Shown here piece by piece: positions 54,275-64,000 of a stretch of DNA of 64,000 nt. The notes beneath the pieces are model-generated. The model worked only from the letters and a program-made list of their open reading frames with translations, was not told where the DNA came from and ran no database searches. Position numbers and translations under genes: made by a program. How positions within the stretch are numbered: position 1 is the stretch's first letter; each line of letters starts with the position of its first letter. The stretch is from Antedon mediterranea (Eukaryota; Echinodermata; Crinoidea; Comatulida; Antedonidae): assembly GCF_964355755.1 (NCBI RefSeq), contig NC_092678.1, positions 22,672,365-22,736,364 on the forward strand, given 5' to 3'.

Positions 54275-55329
54275 TAGTGTAACAGTCGGCACAGTGGACG
54301 TGCAAAAAACTCCCGTATTAAATGAGGAACGTTGAAAAGACAATAAAAATAAGTCTACAATTACTATTACCGTATAGTATGTTTATCTAATACAAGTATG
54401 CAACACTGAAGATTTCGATTGTGAATATTTCTTAAGTAAAATTGCCCCGTATGTATCACAACCAGAATGTGTATTTATATTGTGGGTTCAATAGGGGAAA
54501 TTTTTCTGATTAAAAAAAGATGTCCTTGTTAATATAACAATAACATATAATAATATACTTTAAATATGTTAACTTTAATGTTGTATGCAGACACCTTTCT
54601 ATAATAATAATAATAATAATAATTATATTTTAGTGTGCTTTTTTATTTTATTTTTAAATTTATTTTAAAGCATATCACTCTTACATTTTAAATTACTACT
54701 GAACATTTTAGCAGTATTGATAAAAAAAACCTGTTATTTACACCAACTGTGAACTACTCTATAATGTATATGTATTTACTATTTATTTATCTCAATTTAT
54801 TCAATAATGCTAAATTGTTCTTTCTCCAAATTAGTTACTTGATGACATTATTTTGTTGTATATTAATTACATAACAATTATAGAATCTTCTTTACAAGCT
54901 CTAGTTATATCATCTGAATAACAGAATAAATAATTGAAAATAAAAATGTTGATATTTTGTTGCTTAGTTTTCTGTACACATTATGCTTGGCATGAATCAA
55001 TACATTTAAGAAAGTTGTAGATTGAGTGTGACTTAATAATTATAGTTTTTTTTTTGGTCTATTTTTTGAAATTCTTCTTATAAAATAGTATTACGAATTT
55101 TTACAACATTGCATTTTAGTTATACACACTTTTAATAAAATATATATTTCGCCTTAGCACCGATGTTTCCCAATGTTCTGTAAATAAATTTAAATCTGAC
55201 CGAGTTGTAGCAGTCTTTATTTTTAGAAGAAGGAATACGGCACACTTTTCCAGTTTGTGTTTAAACGACCGACATTGTATTTACCAAATTGTTTAAATAC
55301 TGAACAATTTATATCCAAATACGTCTTTC

Positions 55330-55535
55330 ATTCGTAGTAAAGTGATTTTGCTGCCTCATATGTTGCTGTATTCACGCTTGAGTAAGCTCATTTGCATTCT
55401 CTCTTCAACAGATGCATTTATGTTTATAGCGTTCCAGCCCACGTGTCTGAGATGTGTTTACTATTGCTATTGTTTTGTACAGACGAAATCTAGGCCCGAC
55501 CTTTGTCAAGCCAGGAAGTACTCAATCACACGGTA
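55330..55535 (+). promoter_or_regulatory. Conserved upstream block with octamer and E-box (gene E side)
   Basis: Paralogue of 21828-22045: octamer ATTTGCAT at 55390-55397, CACGTG at 55440-55445, TTTGTCAAGCCAGGA, and GTAAGC at the end. It may be a promoter or non-coding exon on the plus strand. Confidence 0.4.
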
Positions 55536-55874
55536 AGCGGCGCATTTGTTTATTTTTCTTGTTGATGCATAACTGCTAGGCCTAGACACATTTTATCGTT
55601 TAGCTTTTAGTGACTGTAGTGAGTACAGAAGTAAAGTATCAATACTTAAGAGATGTAAAGACACAAAAACGACTACAAACAGAAATAGAGAAAAAAACAA
55701 TTAGTTTAATAAAATATCGTAAACAGCTATAAATAAGCCATTGGGCATAAACGAAAATAATAAATCTAAATGTACATGGAGTTACTCCCTGGTAATATTA
55801 ATCATGGAAAAATAAGTTTTCTCTCCATGTATTAATCAAGTTAACTTAGGCCAGGGAGTTGTAAATTAATTATT
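55536..55874. other. Intergenic DNA between gene F and the gene E upstream block
   Basis: No gene seen. A short inverted repeat around GGGAGTTA lies at 55775-55885. Confidence 0.4.
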
Positions 55875-58721
55875 TTATAACTCCCTGCTTAGGCCTAGAA
55901 GAACTGCAAACAATATACACATACATTTAATAAATAAACTAAGGCTAATCAAATAAATGAAATGATGAGATCGAATGTATCCTCGGTTGTGTAATATATA
56001 TAAAAGAAGATAATAACACGTTATCAGACTTAAGAACGCTATTTTGTGATTATATATAGAACTTTCTAAAAACAAGTTCAGTCGATGTTTATTTCGTTTT
56101 TGTATTATACAACTGTGATAAGGCCTAAGGTTCAATTTCTGTCCTTTCAATGTTATACTACTGTTTGTTTGTGTGATAACCATTGATTTGAATAATAATT
56201 TATCATGAATATCATACAAGTAATTTCCATCAAGAGATATTAAATCAACTTTAATTCCCTTTCCAGAATATCCTTTTAGCATGCCTATAACATTATAATT
56301 TACTAATTGACAGTAATTCATAGAAAGGCGTGTCAAGTTTGGAAACATAACAAATATATTAGCTAGTGTACTGCCATTGATTGAAGATAGGTCGACAAAA
56401 TCTAAATGAAGAATTTTCCATCTAAATCTGTAACGCTTAGGTGATATTAACAGATCGTGTAATTGTTTGGCTGATAAAGAATGACCAATCCATGAAAATC
56501 CAACTTCTTCTTCTACAGATATTTTTAAGACATTGATAACTTTTGCAAGTAAATAAGTATCAATACCTGAAAGATCATTTAGCTCTAAATTGATTAAATT
56601 TTTCCTTAAATATGTTATATCTACTTCGTTCAGCATATGAACTATTTGTTTACTTGATAAAAAACAACTATTTAGTTCAAAAATTGTTAAATCTTCAGAA
56701 GTATTTAATATGTGATCTAGTAAAGCCCCATTGATATGTGACAAATTATTGTTCCCAAGATAGAACGAACTCAAGTTAGCAAATGTTTCACTGTGCTTAC
56801 ATTCTGTCAGCATTGAGTTAATAAGAGAACTGTGTGATGCACCCTTTGAGTCCCGAGAAAACCCTATCGATAGTAGGCTTAGGTTTGGAAAGTTTTGAAA
56901 TAATTTACACATGCGTGAGCCAGTACTGCTACTATATGAAATGTGTGGCTCATCTTCAAATAACACAAAATAACGTATTTCTTCGCCTAAATTATATTTC
57001 TTCCATTCAATCGAGAGAATCTCAAGGGCCTCATCACCATATTTTTCAATTAGTTTGATCAAATACCCATCACGATTAGATAAGGTTACTGGTATGGTAT
57101 CAGCACTATATAATTGTAATATGATTGAAAGGTGAGCTATAATCCTGCAATCAATTTTACAAGGTGTGTTAGACTCCGTTATAAATGACGACACAATTCT
57201 TGTTAATTTATTACTATCGTTTATAAGTATAGTATGAAACGTATTCATTAATTGTATTAAATGCATACTATTGTCACCATTGACACCAAAAACAAAAAAC
57301 ATCCAATGATTTTAATACCTTTTTCTGGTATGTTTGATTTACATATTTAAAGTACTTTGAAAATGAGTAATAATGTGAGGCACTATTTACCAACCAGTGT
57401 TTCATTAATTTATCTGCATTGGGGCCTAGAAAAGTAATAGTGAAAACTCTTGTAATGTATAAATACTCAGTCGTCCTTAAGTTCTCGCATTCCTCAGATG
57501 TTAAAGTATCAATTTTGTTAGACAAGTAAAACCCGGCTAGTGCCTCTGACAATAACCTATGCGGACTTCTGTAAGTCTCTATAAAACTGTCCTGAACAGT
57601 AGAAGTATCTTTGTAAACAAATCCTAATTTTAGTGATAAGTCAACTAAAGTATCATTTTTAACTACAGAATTTAAGTCAGTTTTAGTAAAATGAAGTAAC
57701 ATTCTTTTTAAACCAATGTAACTAATTTCACCTAATATTATAATTGCGTTTTTATAATCTGTGGGAATGTTGTCAAAGTCTGTTATTGCTTTTGTAGTAG
57801 GTTCATCCCTTCTATTAATGTACTGATTTAAAATTGTGCGGAAAATTTCTTTAAATAAATGTTGAAGATTATAGGGAATCACTTGTTCATGTTCCCACAA
57901 AACACACATTTTAAGTAAAAGAAATGGAGATGAAAATAGTTCAAATATGTCTATGTGAATACCGCCCCAACTAGTTACATCATATGAATCAAGATTAAAT
58001 TCACTAATCAATATCTGACCCAATTCAGACTTTCCAATAGATTTGAAATACCTCTTGATATATGGTTTTATGCTTTTTGTATCAAATCCTTCTACTTTTA
58101 CATGTATGTCATAATATTTATGTAAACTTTCAGTAAAACCTGGTCGCGAAGTAAGAATAACTGTACTGTCTTCCAGTTCTTTACTTTTTAATATCATTGG
58201 AATATCAACCCCATTTATTAACTCATCTAATCCATCTATCAGAAAAACTAATTCTCTGTCGTGATCCTCTATAAACATTTGTATAATTGTTTTATTGATA
58301 TGGAGACCTGTTTTTTTACGAAAACGTATTAGGTCAACTTCATCAACTGTTGTATCTGTGATTGTTTGACCTGCCTTGATGTCTCTGAGGTTTACGAAAA
58401 ACAAAATTTTACCAGCAAATGTAGTATCAGAATTTGTCGCCCAGTTATAAGATATATATTTAAGTAATGTTGTCTTACCAATTCCCCCATTTCCAGTAAT
58501 CAATACCTTACATGAGTCTCTGGACTTTATAATACTCAATAATTCTAGTAAAGATGTTTGCTTTTGTTCTCCATTTGGTGTACTGATGATATATAGTTCT
58601 GGATCGGTAAAGATTTGTGAAATATTATGATATTTATCTTCCCTGAACGTTGGTGGTCTTATAAATGGATCTTTACATTTTTTTCTCTGTTCTTCTGATA
58701 AGTAGTTTCGAATAAGCTCAT
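55875..58721 (-). CDS. Gene F: NACHT-LRR exon with a frameshift
   Basis: The exon begins after AG at 58722-58723, phase 1. NACHT: Walker A GNGGIGKTTLL, Walker B LVFLIDGLDEL, ILTSRPGF, then LLSEALAGFYLSNKID and GPNADKLMKHWLVN. The first frame stops at 57274. The rest continues in a different frame from about 57300 down to 55875. Compared with gene E, about 25 residues after VLKSLD are missing and the frame shifts near a T-run at 57285-57300. The second part has LRR-like units (LSSINGSTLANIFVMFPNL, LSMNYCQLVNYNVIGML) and a very hydrophobic C-terminus. Pseudogene unless the lesion is an assembly error. Confidence 0.82.
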
Positions 58722-58741
58722 CTGAAATGAAGACCATTTAT

Positions 58742-59258
58742 GAAAAGAAATAAAAAGTGTAACAAAAATGAAATGTATACACCAAATAGGACAGGGAAGA
58801 ATTTTACTCGGGGTACCCGAGTCTAGGACCCTCATTTTCTCTTCCATCCGACACTATTGAGTAAAAAGTGCGATTTATAAAGTACTACTCCTCCCTTATT
58901 CGTTGTAGTATCGATCTGGGTTTTGGCATGAATATACTACAGGGACATGTCATCAAAGGTATAGAGCCAAAATGTTTAATTAATATAATTAATACGCAGC
59001 CATATGACGTCTCGAAGATGGTACCATATAGCCGTATTTGGTAGCGAGGTTGTTGATGTGTATGTGACGTCACATCCCGTCTTATGACGTCATTACAACT
59101 TCTTTTGCTGTACCCCGAGTATCGCACATTCGTGTTTGTTTTTTAATTTGAAACTGGTGAACAGTCAACAACGTTAGAACAATAGAAACATAATAATAAT
59201 AATAATTATAGGCCTAACATAATAATTAATAAACATATTTAATAATAAACATAATTAC
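58742..59258. other. Gene F intron between helix and NACHT exons
   Basis: No exon recognised. TGACGTC-like sites occur near 59065 and 59087. Confidence 0.4.
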
Positions 59259-59369
59259 CTTCTGTTAATATGTGGTCTGAAAATTTAGTCGCAAAAACGT
59301 GGAATAAGTATGATGAGAGTGTGACAGCTGAGATGACAACAACAATAAATGCAAAGACCATCGCTAAAG
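59259..59369 (-). CDS. Gene F: transmembrane-helix exon
   Basis: 111 nt, AG at 59370-59371 after a long T-run, donor GTAATT at 59253-59258, phase 1-1. It encodes MVFAFIVVVISAVTLSSYLF, then HVFATKFSDHILTE, most like the gene A exon (shared HVFA.K..DH.L.E). Confidence 0.7.
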
Positions 59370-60015
59370 CTGTAAAAAAAAAAAACTTTACGGGTTATTT
59401 CAGGATAACTACATTGGATGTACGGTTTAAGTTCATTTTTGAGGATTTTTTATAGAAAAGAAAAATTAAATTAAATATGCTTTTGAATACATTGCTCTTC
59501 TTATTTTGATTTGTCGTAGGTCAATGTTACATTCTAAATTCATTAAAAGATTTAGATTTCCGGTTACCTGTAGGATAGAAACAAAATTACAATACTCCAA
59601 ATAAAAATAATCCGAACAACGTCATTAACCCAAATAACGTCATTTACTCATAACCAATGCTATTATTTTAGTGTCTGTTGTGACACCATAGATCATTCTC
59701 TATGACCGTTTTTTCCAAGATGATGAAGTGGTTATGAAAAATATCGACATTGGATTTATTTTGTAATGGTTTACGCCACCTACGGGTCAATATCATCATT
59801 ACATTATATGATAATGAATGGTGCATGTAGCTCACGTCACTGTATTGTGTTTCATACATCTATCACAGCATTACAGTATTTTATAATATCTGAATTTTCA
59901 ATCTCAGAAAATGGAGTCTCATGAAGCCCTTTTCCCTCTCTTGCACCCGTGCACCCCAATGTTTTGTATTCACTGGATTTTTTAATGATGTTACTGAATA
60001 GGCTAACCTCCATAC

Positions 60016-60090
60016 CTGTAGAATTTGATATCCGTGTTGGTGTCGATGCTGAAGTCGATGTTTGAATAACTGTAGGCTGATAGGGTTTAG
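60016..60090 (-). CDS. Gene F: Pro/Thr/Ser linker exon of B/X type
   Basis: 75 nt, AG at 60091-60092, donor GTATGG at 60010-60015, phase 1-1. Encodes KPYQPTVIQTSTSASTPT and a few more residues, 12 nt longer than in B and X. Confidence 0.65.
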
Positions 60091-60367
60091 CTGATAGGTT
60101 CAAATGCACCGAGAAATACAAATAGAAATCAAAATATAATATAAGTTTTAAACTTAACCAACTAACTAAAAACAGGAACATTTTTAGATTATCAGAAATT
60201 GCTGTACATATGGTTTTATGCTTCTTACATGATGAAGATATCCAGTTATTCTTATGTTCTAGGCCTAAATTTAAATTTAAAATAAAATTCTAAAATAAGT
60301 TAAAATATTTTAACAATTGCAACCATACCCACTGCACCCTTCTGTCACTGGCTAGTCTGCTACATAC

Positions 60368-60427
60368 CTGTGGGAACTACCATTGTTGTAGCTGAAGCCG
60401 GTATCAAGGTAGGCTGATAGAATGTTG
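60368..60427 (-). CDS. Gene F: Pro/Thr/Ser linker exon of E type
   Basis: 60 nt, AG at 60428-60429, donor GTATGT at 60362-60367, phase 1-1. Encodes YQPTLIPASATTMVVPT. Gene F therefore has both linker types in series. Confidence 0.62.
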
Positions 60428-60779
60428 CTGTAAGTTAGATTCATATGCACAAAAGAAATGAAGATATAAGTTTAAACTTCACCAAAATGTTACTAAAATT
60501 GAAATATACAGTATTTCCAGAAACTATAAAGACCCCATGAAAATCTTAAATAATTTAGTTTGAATTAATATCTTTGTTATTTTGAAATTATTATTTTCAA
60601 ATAAATGCCATGGCCTTTGATATAGTTTAGTTGTTTAGAGGAAATACGCTCAAGCCATCATTGATTTTGCATGATGTACTACACGGTAAATCCGTGATTA
60701 ATAATAAATATTATTATTTTCTAAAACAAATTTAATGAGCAAATAAAAAAGAATCTCAATCGAGATGTGGTAGGCATAC

Positions 60780-61190
60780 CCAGTAGAATATGTTGTGCCG
60801 CATTGTTTAGTAGTTTTGCAAATATTTCAATTTGTTCTCGTGAATCCAAGTTTCCGGCTTTCTCAATGTGATATACAACATCCCAAATGTTGTCGTAGTT
60901 GAAGGCACTCAGCTTGTAGAAATCAATCACATTCCTTAAGTCATCTTTGTCTACGTTAATAAGCGTTGTAAACAGTGCTCTGCGGTAGTTGGTTATTATT
61001 GTCAGTTTTTGAGATAAATCGATTGCGAGTAAGAGTATTAAATAGGCCCATGGCTGACTGATCTAGACCGCCAATAGGTATAATACCACATAGAAGCATT
61101 CTTAACTTCCGAACGTCCACGCCAGCATAGGATTTGCTAAGTTTTTCCAGAAACATTTGGTATTTAACATCATTTTCGTCCATTTTTAAT
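60780..61190 (-). pseudogene. Gene F: tandem DED exon with internal deletion
   Basis: ATG at 61183 (MDENDVKYQMF) as in gene E, but about 110 bp are deleted after FISKTD. This joins the end of DED1 to the start of DED2 out of frame, with a stop near 60956. The DED2 part (YKLSAFNYDNIWDVVYHIEK) remains readable in another frame down to donor GTATGC at 60774-60779. The canonical gene F product would be lost unless another start is used. Confidence 0.8.
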
Positions 61191-62834
61191 CTGAAAACAA
61201 AAACCTATTAGTAAAAAACTCACAATATTAACACAATTTGGAACAATTTTCATACATTGTAGCCAGCTAAGGACAAGAACAATTGTTCAAATGTAAGCAA
61301 TTAATGTGTAGGCCTAACTTTCTAACTATGCATAGTCCCAAATGTTCAACACACTCTGACCTGAAGAATCTTTAGTTTAAACCACATTAGGCCTACTAAT
61401 TCAATATCAACATTACAGTTATTACCAACAATATAACTGACCTATTTCAATGTATTGGAAATAACAGCCTTATAAATTAAAATTCCAGTATTTCTTTCTT
61501 TTTTCCCATCATCTAATTTTTTTGCCGATTGAAGTTTGATCAGATGCCTCGTAAACTGATCGAAACGAACTATATAATACTATGTGTACTGATTTATACT
61601 TTACCAGTTGTTGTTTCTTTCTGATGAACAGTAACGGTAGGCGTATTCAAAATCGACAAGACAAGTTCCAAAATGGTTGCTGTACACTGAACCGTAACAT
61701 CTCAGGGTTGACTTTATCGTTTTTTTCATTTTAATATCTACTTGTTTTTTTGTCTGAAACGAAACGTTTTTCTGAGTCTTCTCCTAGTGTAGGCCTATGC
61801 CTACTGTTAAATCCAATTCAGAAGAGTTTGCAACAAAACTGATTTATTGAACCTGAACCTGTGTAGATCCTATTTTAATGCACTTGTCGTGCTAAATAAA
61901 TTGCCTAGGAATATAATGGCGACAACAAGTATTTTGAAGTATTGTATGTAGAGTATTGTATATTATTCAGTAATTATTCTATTTCACTGAAGCGTGTTTG
62001 AACGGGTCAACGTCACAATAACGAACTTTTGTGAAGAACGTGTTAATATTATACAGAAAGCGCCATATAAATATGACATTAGGGACTTTTAGATTTGAGT
62101 GAACGTGCACGACGTTCATGTCTACATGGGTCGTAGTCTACTGTTAAGTGGACATTACGTTGACGTGCCAGTGAACGTATAACGTAAAGACCTTGGGATC
62201 TTACTGCGTAACCTCTAGAATAGCTATTCCATCGCTGGTGGACGGGCTTATAGGTCAGGCTAAGTTTGTAGCTTGGCTTAGCCTAGATCCTTCATTTTCT
62301 GAACAAAGGTTGGCGTCCTAGTGATAAAACTCAAAACCTGTAGTATTTTTTTTAGTTTCTTGTGAGCTTTATTCAATCAATCATATTATTTTTTTAGTCA
62401 TAATAATGTGTAGTATTTGCAATTTTTTTTGTAAATATATTTGTAGCCTAGGCTATATAACAATAACACGTGAAGTAAAATATCGAGTCGTTAAAGAGAC
62501 AATAAGCAATAATCGTATATGAGGGTTTAAATGTTAAAAAACTGAACATTATAATAACATTTTAAAATATAAGACCAGAATAGTTTATTCATTTAGATAA
62601 AATCGAGAATGATAAATATTTTGTTCATGATACGTTGAGATTTTAGGTATTAAAATATTTGTTAAGGAGATTAGTATAAATTGTTTTTTTCAATAGACCT
62701 ATTTCTATTTTTCGGTGTTAAAATAAAATATTTATTATAATTATTAAAATTAGCTCTTTATTTAAAATAACCAATAAAAATCGATAAGTCACAGTTTGTA
62801 AATATAATTAATGTACTTTATTTACTACATTCTC

Positions 62835-63072
62835 AGAAAATCGCGAGACCATTCTCAGAAAATCATTGCGAGACCATTCTTCTCCGCCAATCATCGCGAG
62901 ACCATTCTCCGCCAATCATCGCGAGACCATTCTCGGCCGCCAATCATCGCGAGACCATTCTTCTCCGACAATCATCGCAAGACCATTCTCCGCCAATCAT
63001 CGCGAGACCATTCTCCGCCAATCATCGCGAGACCATTCACCGCCAATCATCGCGAGACCATTCTCCGCCATG
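62835..63072 (+). repeat. 25-bp tandem repeat, copy 2
   Basis: About nine units of the repeat seen at 53960-54140, so copy number changed after duplication. Confidence 0.9.
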
Positions 63073-63098
63073 ATTCGTGGTAAACTTTTGCAGTGATA

Positions 63099-63197
63099 TG
63101 ACGTCATACATCCACTCGTCAAAGAGCGAACGCGCCAAATGCCACGTGAACATGCCAGTCGCCTAGCGCGCGCGACCATATCATAAGAATGACGTCA
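63099..63197. promoter_or_regulatory. CRE pair in the duplicated upstream region
   Basis: TGACGTCA at 63099-63106 and 63190-63197, retained from 54174-54274. Confidence 0.45.
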
Positions 63198-64000
63198 TAG
63201 TGTAACAGTCGGCACAGTGGACGTGCAAACAACTCCCGTATTAAATGAGGAACGTTGAAAAGACAATAAAAATAAGTCTACAATTACTATTACCGTATAG
63301 TATGTTTATCTAATACAAGTATGCAACACTGAAGATTTCGATTGTGAATATTTCTTAAGTAAAATTGCCCCGTATGTATCACAACCAAAATGTGTATTTA
63401 TAATGTGGGTTCAAAAGAGGAAATTTTTCTGATTAAAAAAAGATGTCCTTGTTAATATAACAATAACATATAATAATATACTTTAAATATGTTAACTTTA
63501 ATGTTGTATTAATTAATAATAATAATAATAATGATATTTTAGTGTGCTTTTTTATTTTATTTTTAAATTTATTTTAAAACATATCACTCTTACATTTTAA
63601 ATTACTACTGAACATGTTAGCAGTATTGACACCAGCTGTAAACTACTCTATAATGTATGTGTTTACTATTTATTTATCTAAATTTATTCAATAACACTAA
63701 ACTGTTCTTTCTCCAAATTTAGTTACTTGATGACATTATTTTGCTGTATATTAATTACATAACAATTATAGAATCCTCTTTTCAAGCTCTAGTTATATCA
63801 TCTCAATAACAGAATAAATAATTGAAAATAAAAATGTTGATATTTTGTTGCTTAGTTTTCTGTACAAATTATGCTTGGCATGAATCAATACATTTAAGAA
63901 AGTTGTAGATTGAGTGTGACTTAATAGTTATAGTTTTTTTTTGGTCTATTTTTGGAAATTCTTCTTATAAAATAGTATTACGAATTTTTACAACATTGCA

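Larger units (their letters stand above)
51306..55127. repeat. Segmental duplication, copy 1 (5' part of gene E)
   Basis: Nearly identical to 60312-64000 over about 3.7 kb, including the linker exon, DED exon, 5' flank, 25-bp tandem repeat and CRE-like sites. The copies differ by a deletion in the DED exon of copy 2, the repeat number and small indels. It continues past 55127, where the window ends for copy 2. Confidence 0.9.
60312..64000. repeat. Segmental duplication, copy 2 (5' part of gene F)
   Basis: Nearly identical to 51306-55127 and cut by the window end. It begins at the intron just downstream of the E-type linker exon. DNA on the other side resembles genes B and X. Confidence 0.9.

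Noticed and set aside
59270-59455. Plus-strand 61-codon frame opposite the gene F helix exon
   Set aside because: The opposite strand has a conserved phase-1 exon with splice sites shared by four paralogues.
1-64000. Bacterial contamination or prophage
   Set aside because: Introns with GT-AG sites, LTR and LINE retroelements, HECT and NACHT domains all indicate an animal genome.

Overview
The window looks like nuclear DNA of a marine invertebrate deuterostome, most likely an echinoderm. The evidence is AT-rich intergenic DNA with canonical GT-AG introns, a striking excess of the palindrome AGGCCT in TAGGCCTA contexts, dense transposon debris (Ty3/Gypsy, Penelope-like, LINE), and a tandem NACHT/LRR (NLR) gene family with death-fold domains of the kind expanded in such animals. 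The species assignment is an inference. All host genes recognised lie on the minus strand.

Layout. 1-6.1 kb: a Myb/SANT-like exon (680-1008), with an apparently young Ty3/Gypsy retrotransposon (1018-6123, equal-length LTRs with no difference seen, TSD ATAG) inserted a few bases upstream of its 3' splice site. 6.1-11.7 kb: transposon-rich DNA with a foldback element, two inverted copies of a ~0.96-1 kb hairpin-ended element and a repeat with a minisatellite core. 12.5-17.4 kb: NLR gene A, whose intron holds Penelope-like fragments and three intact-looking tRNA-like genes with anticodon ATC. 19.9-24.1 kb: mostly non-coding, with a block also found upstream of gene E. 24.1-30.1 kb: a HECT-type E3 ubiquitin ligase gene of at least 14 exons. 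31.3-36.6 kb: NLR gene B. 38.2-40.9 kb: gene X, a relative without NACHT. 41.2-45.9 kb: LINE remnants and a dispersed tRNA-containing repeat. 46.8-52.3 kb: NLR gene E. 55.9-61.2 kb: NLR gene F, whose 5' part is a recent duplicate of the 5' part of E (51.3-55.1 kb versus 60.3-64.0 kb).

The central observation is a modular gene architecture. A tandem death-effector-like (DED) exon is followed by one or more short exons, usually Pro/Thr/Ser-rich, then a short exon encoding one hydrophobic membrane-type helix, then a single large NACHT-LRR exon. Every junction I could place is phase 1, so the modules can be exchanged without losing frame. Gene X has the same 5' layout but ends in a second, divergent DED pair instead of NACHT. 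Each of the four NACHT exons carries a different lesion (truncation, in-frame TAA, in-frame TGA, frameshift). The array is therefore either a group of decaying paralogues or shows assembly error. With DED modules and a ubiquitin ligase nearby, an innate-immune or cell-death signalling neighbourhood is a reasonable inference, not a demonstrated function.

Exon limits were placed by eye from GT/AG sites, reading phase and comparison between paralogues. No alignment or database search was run.
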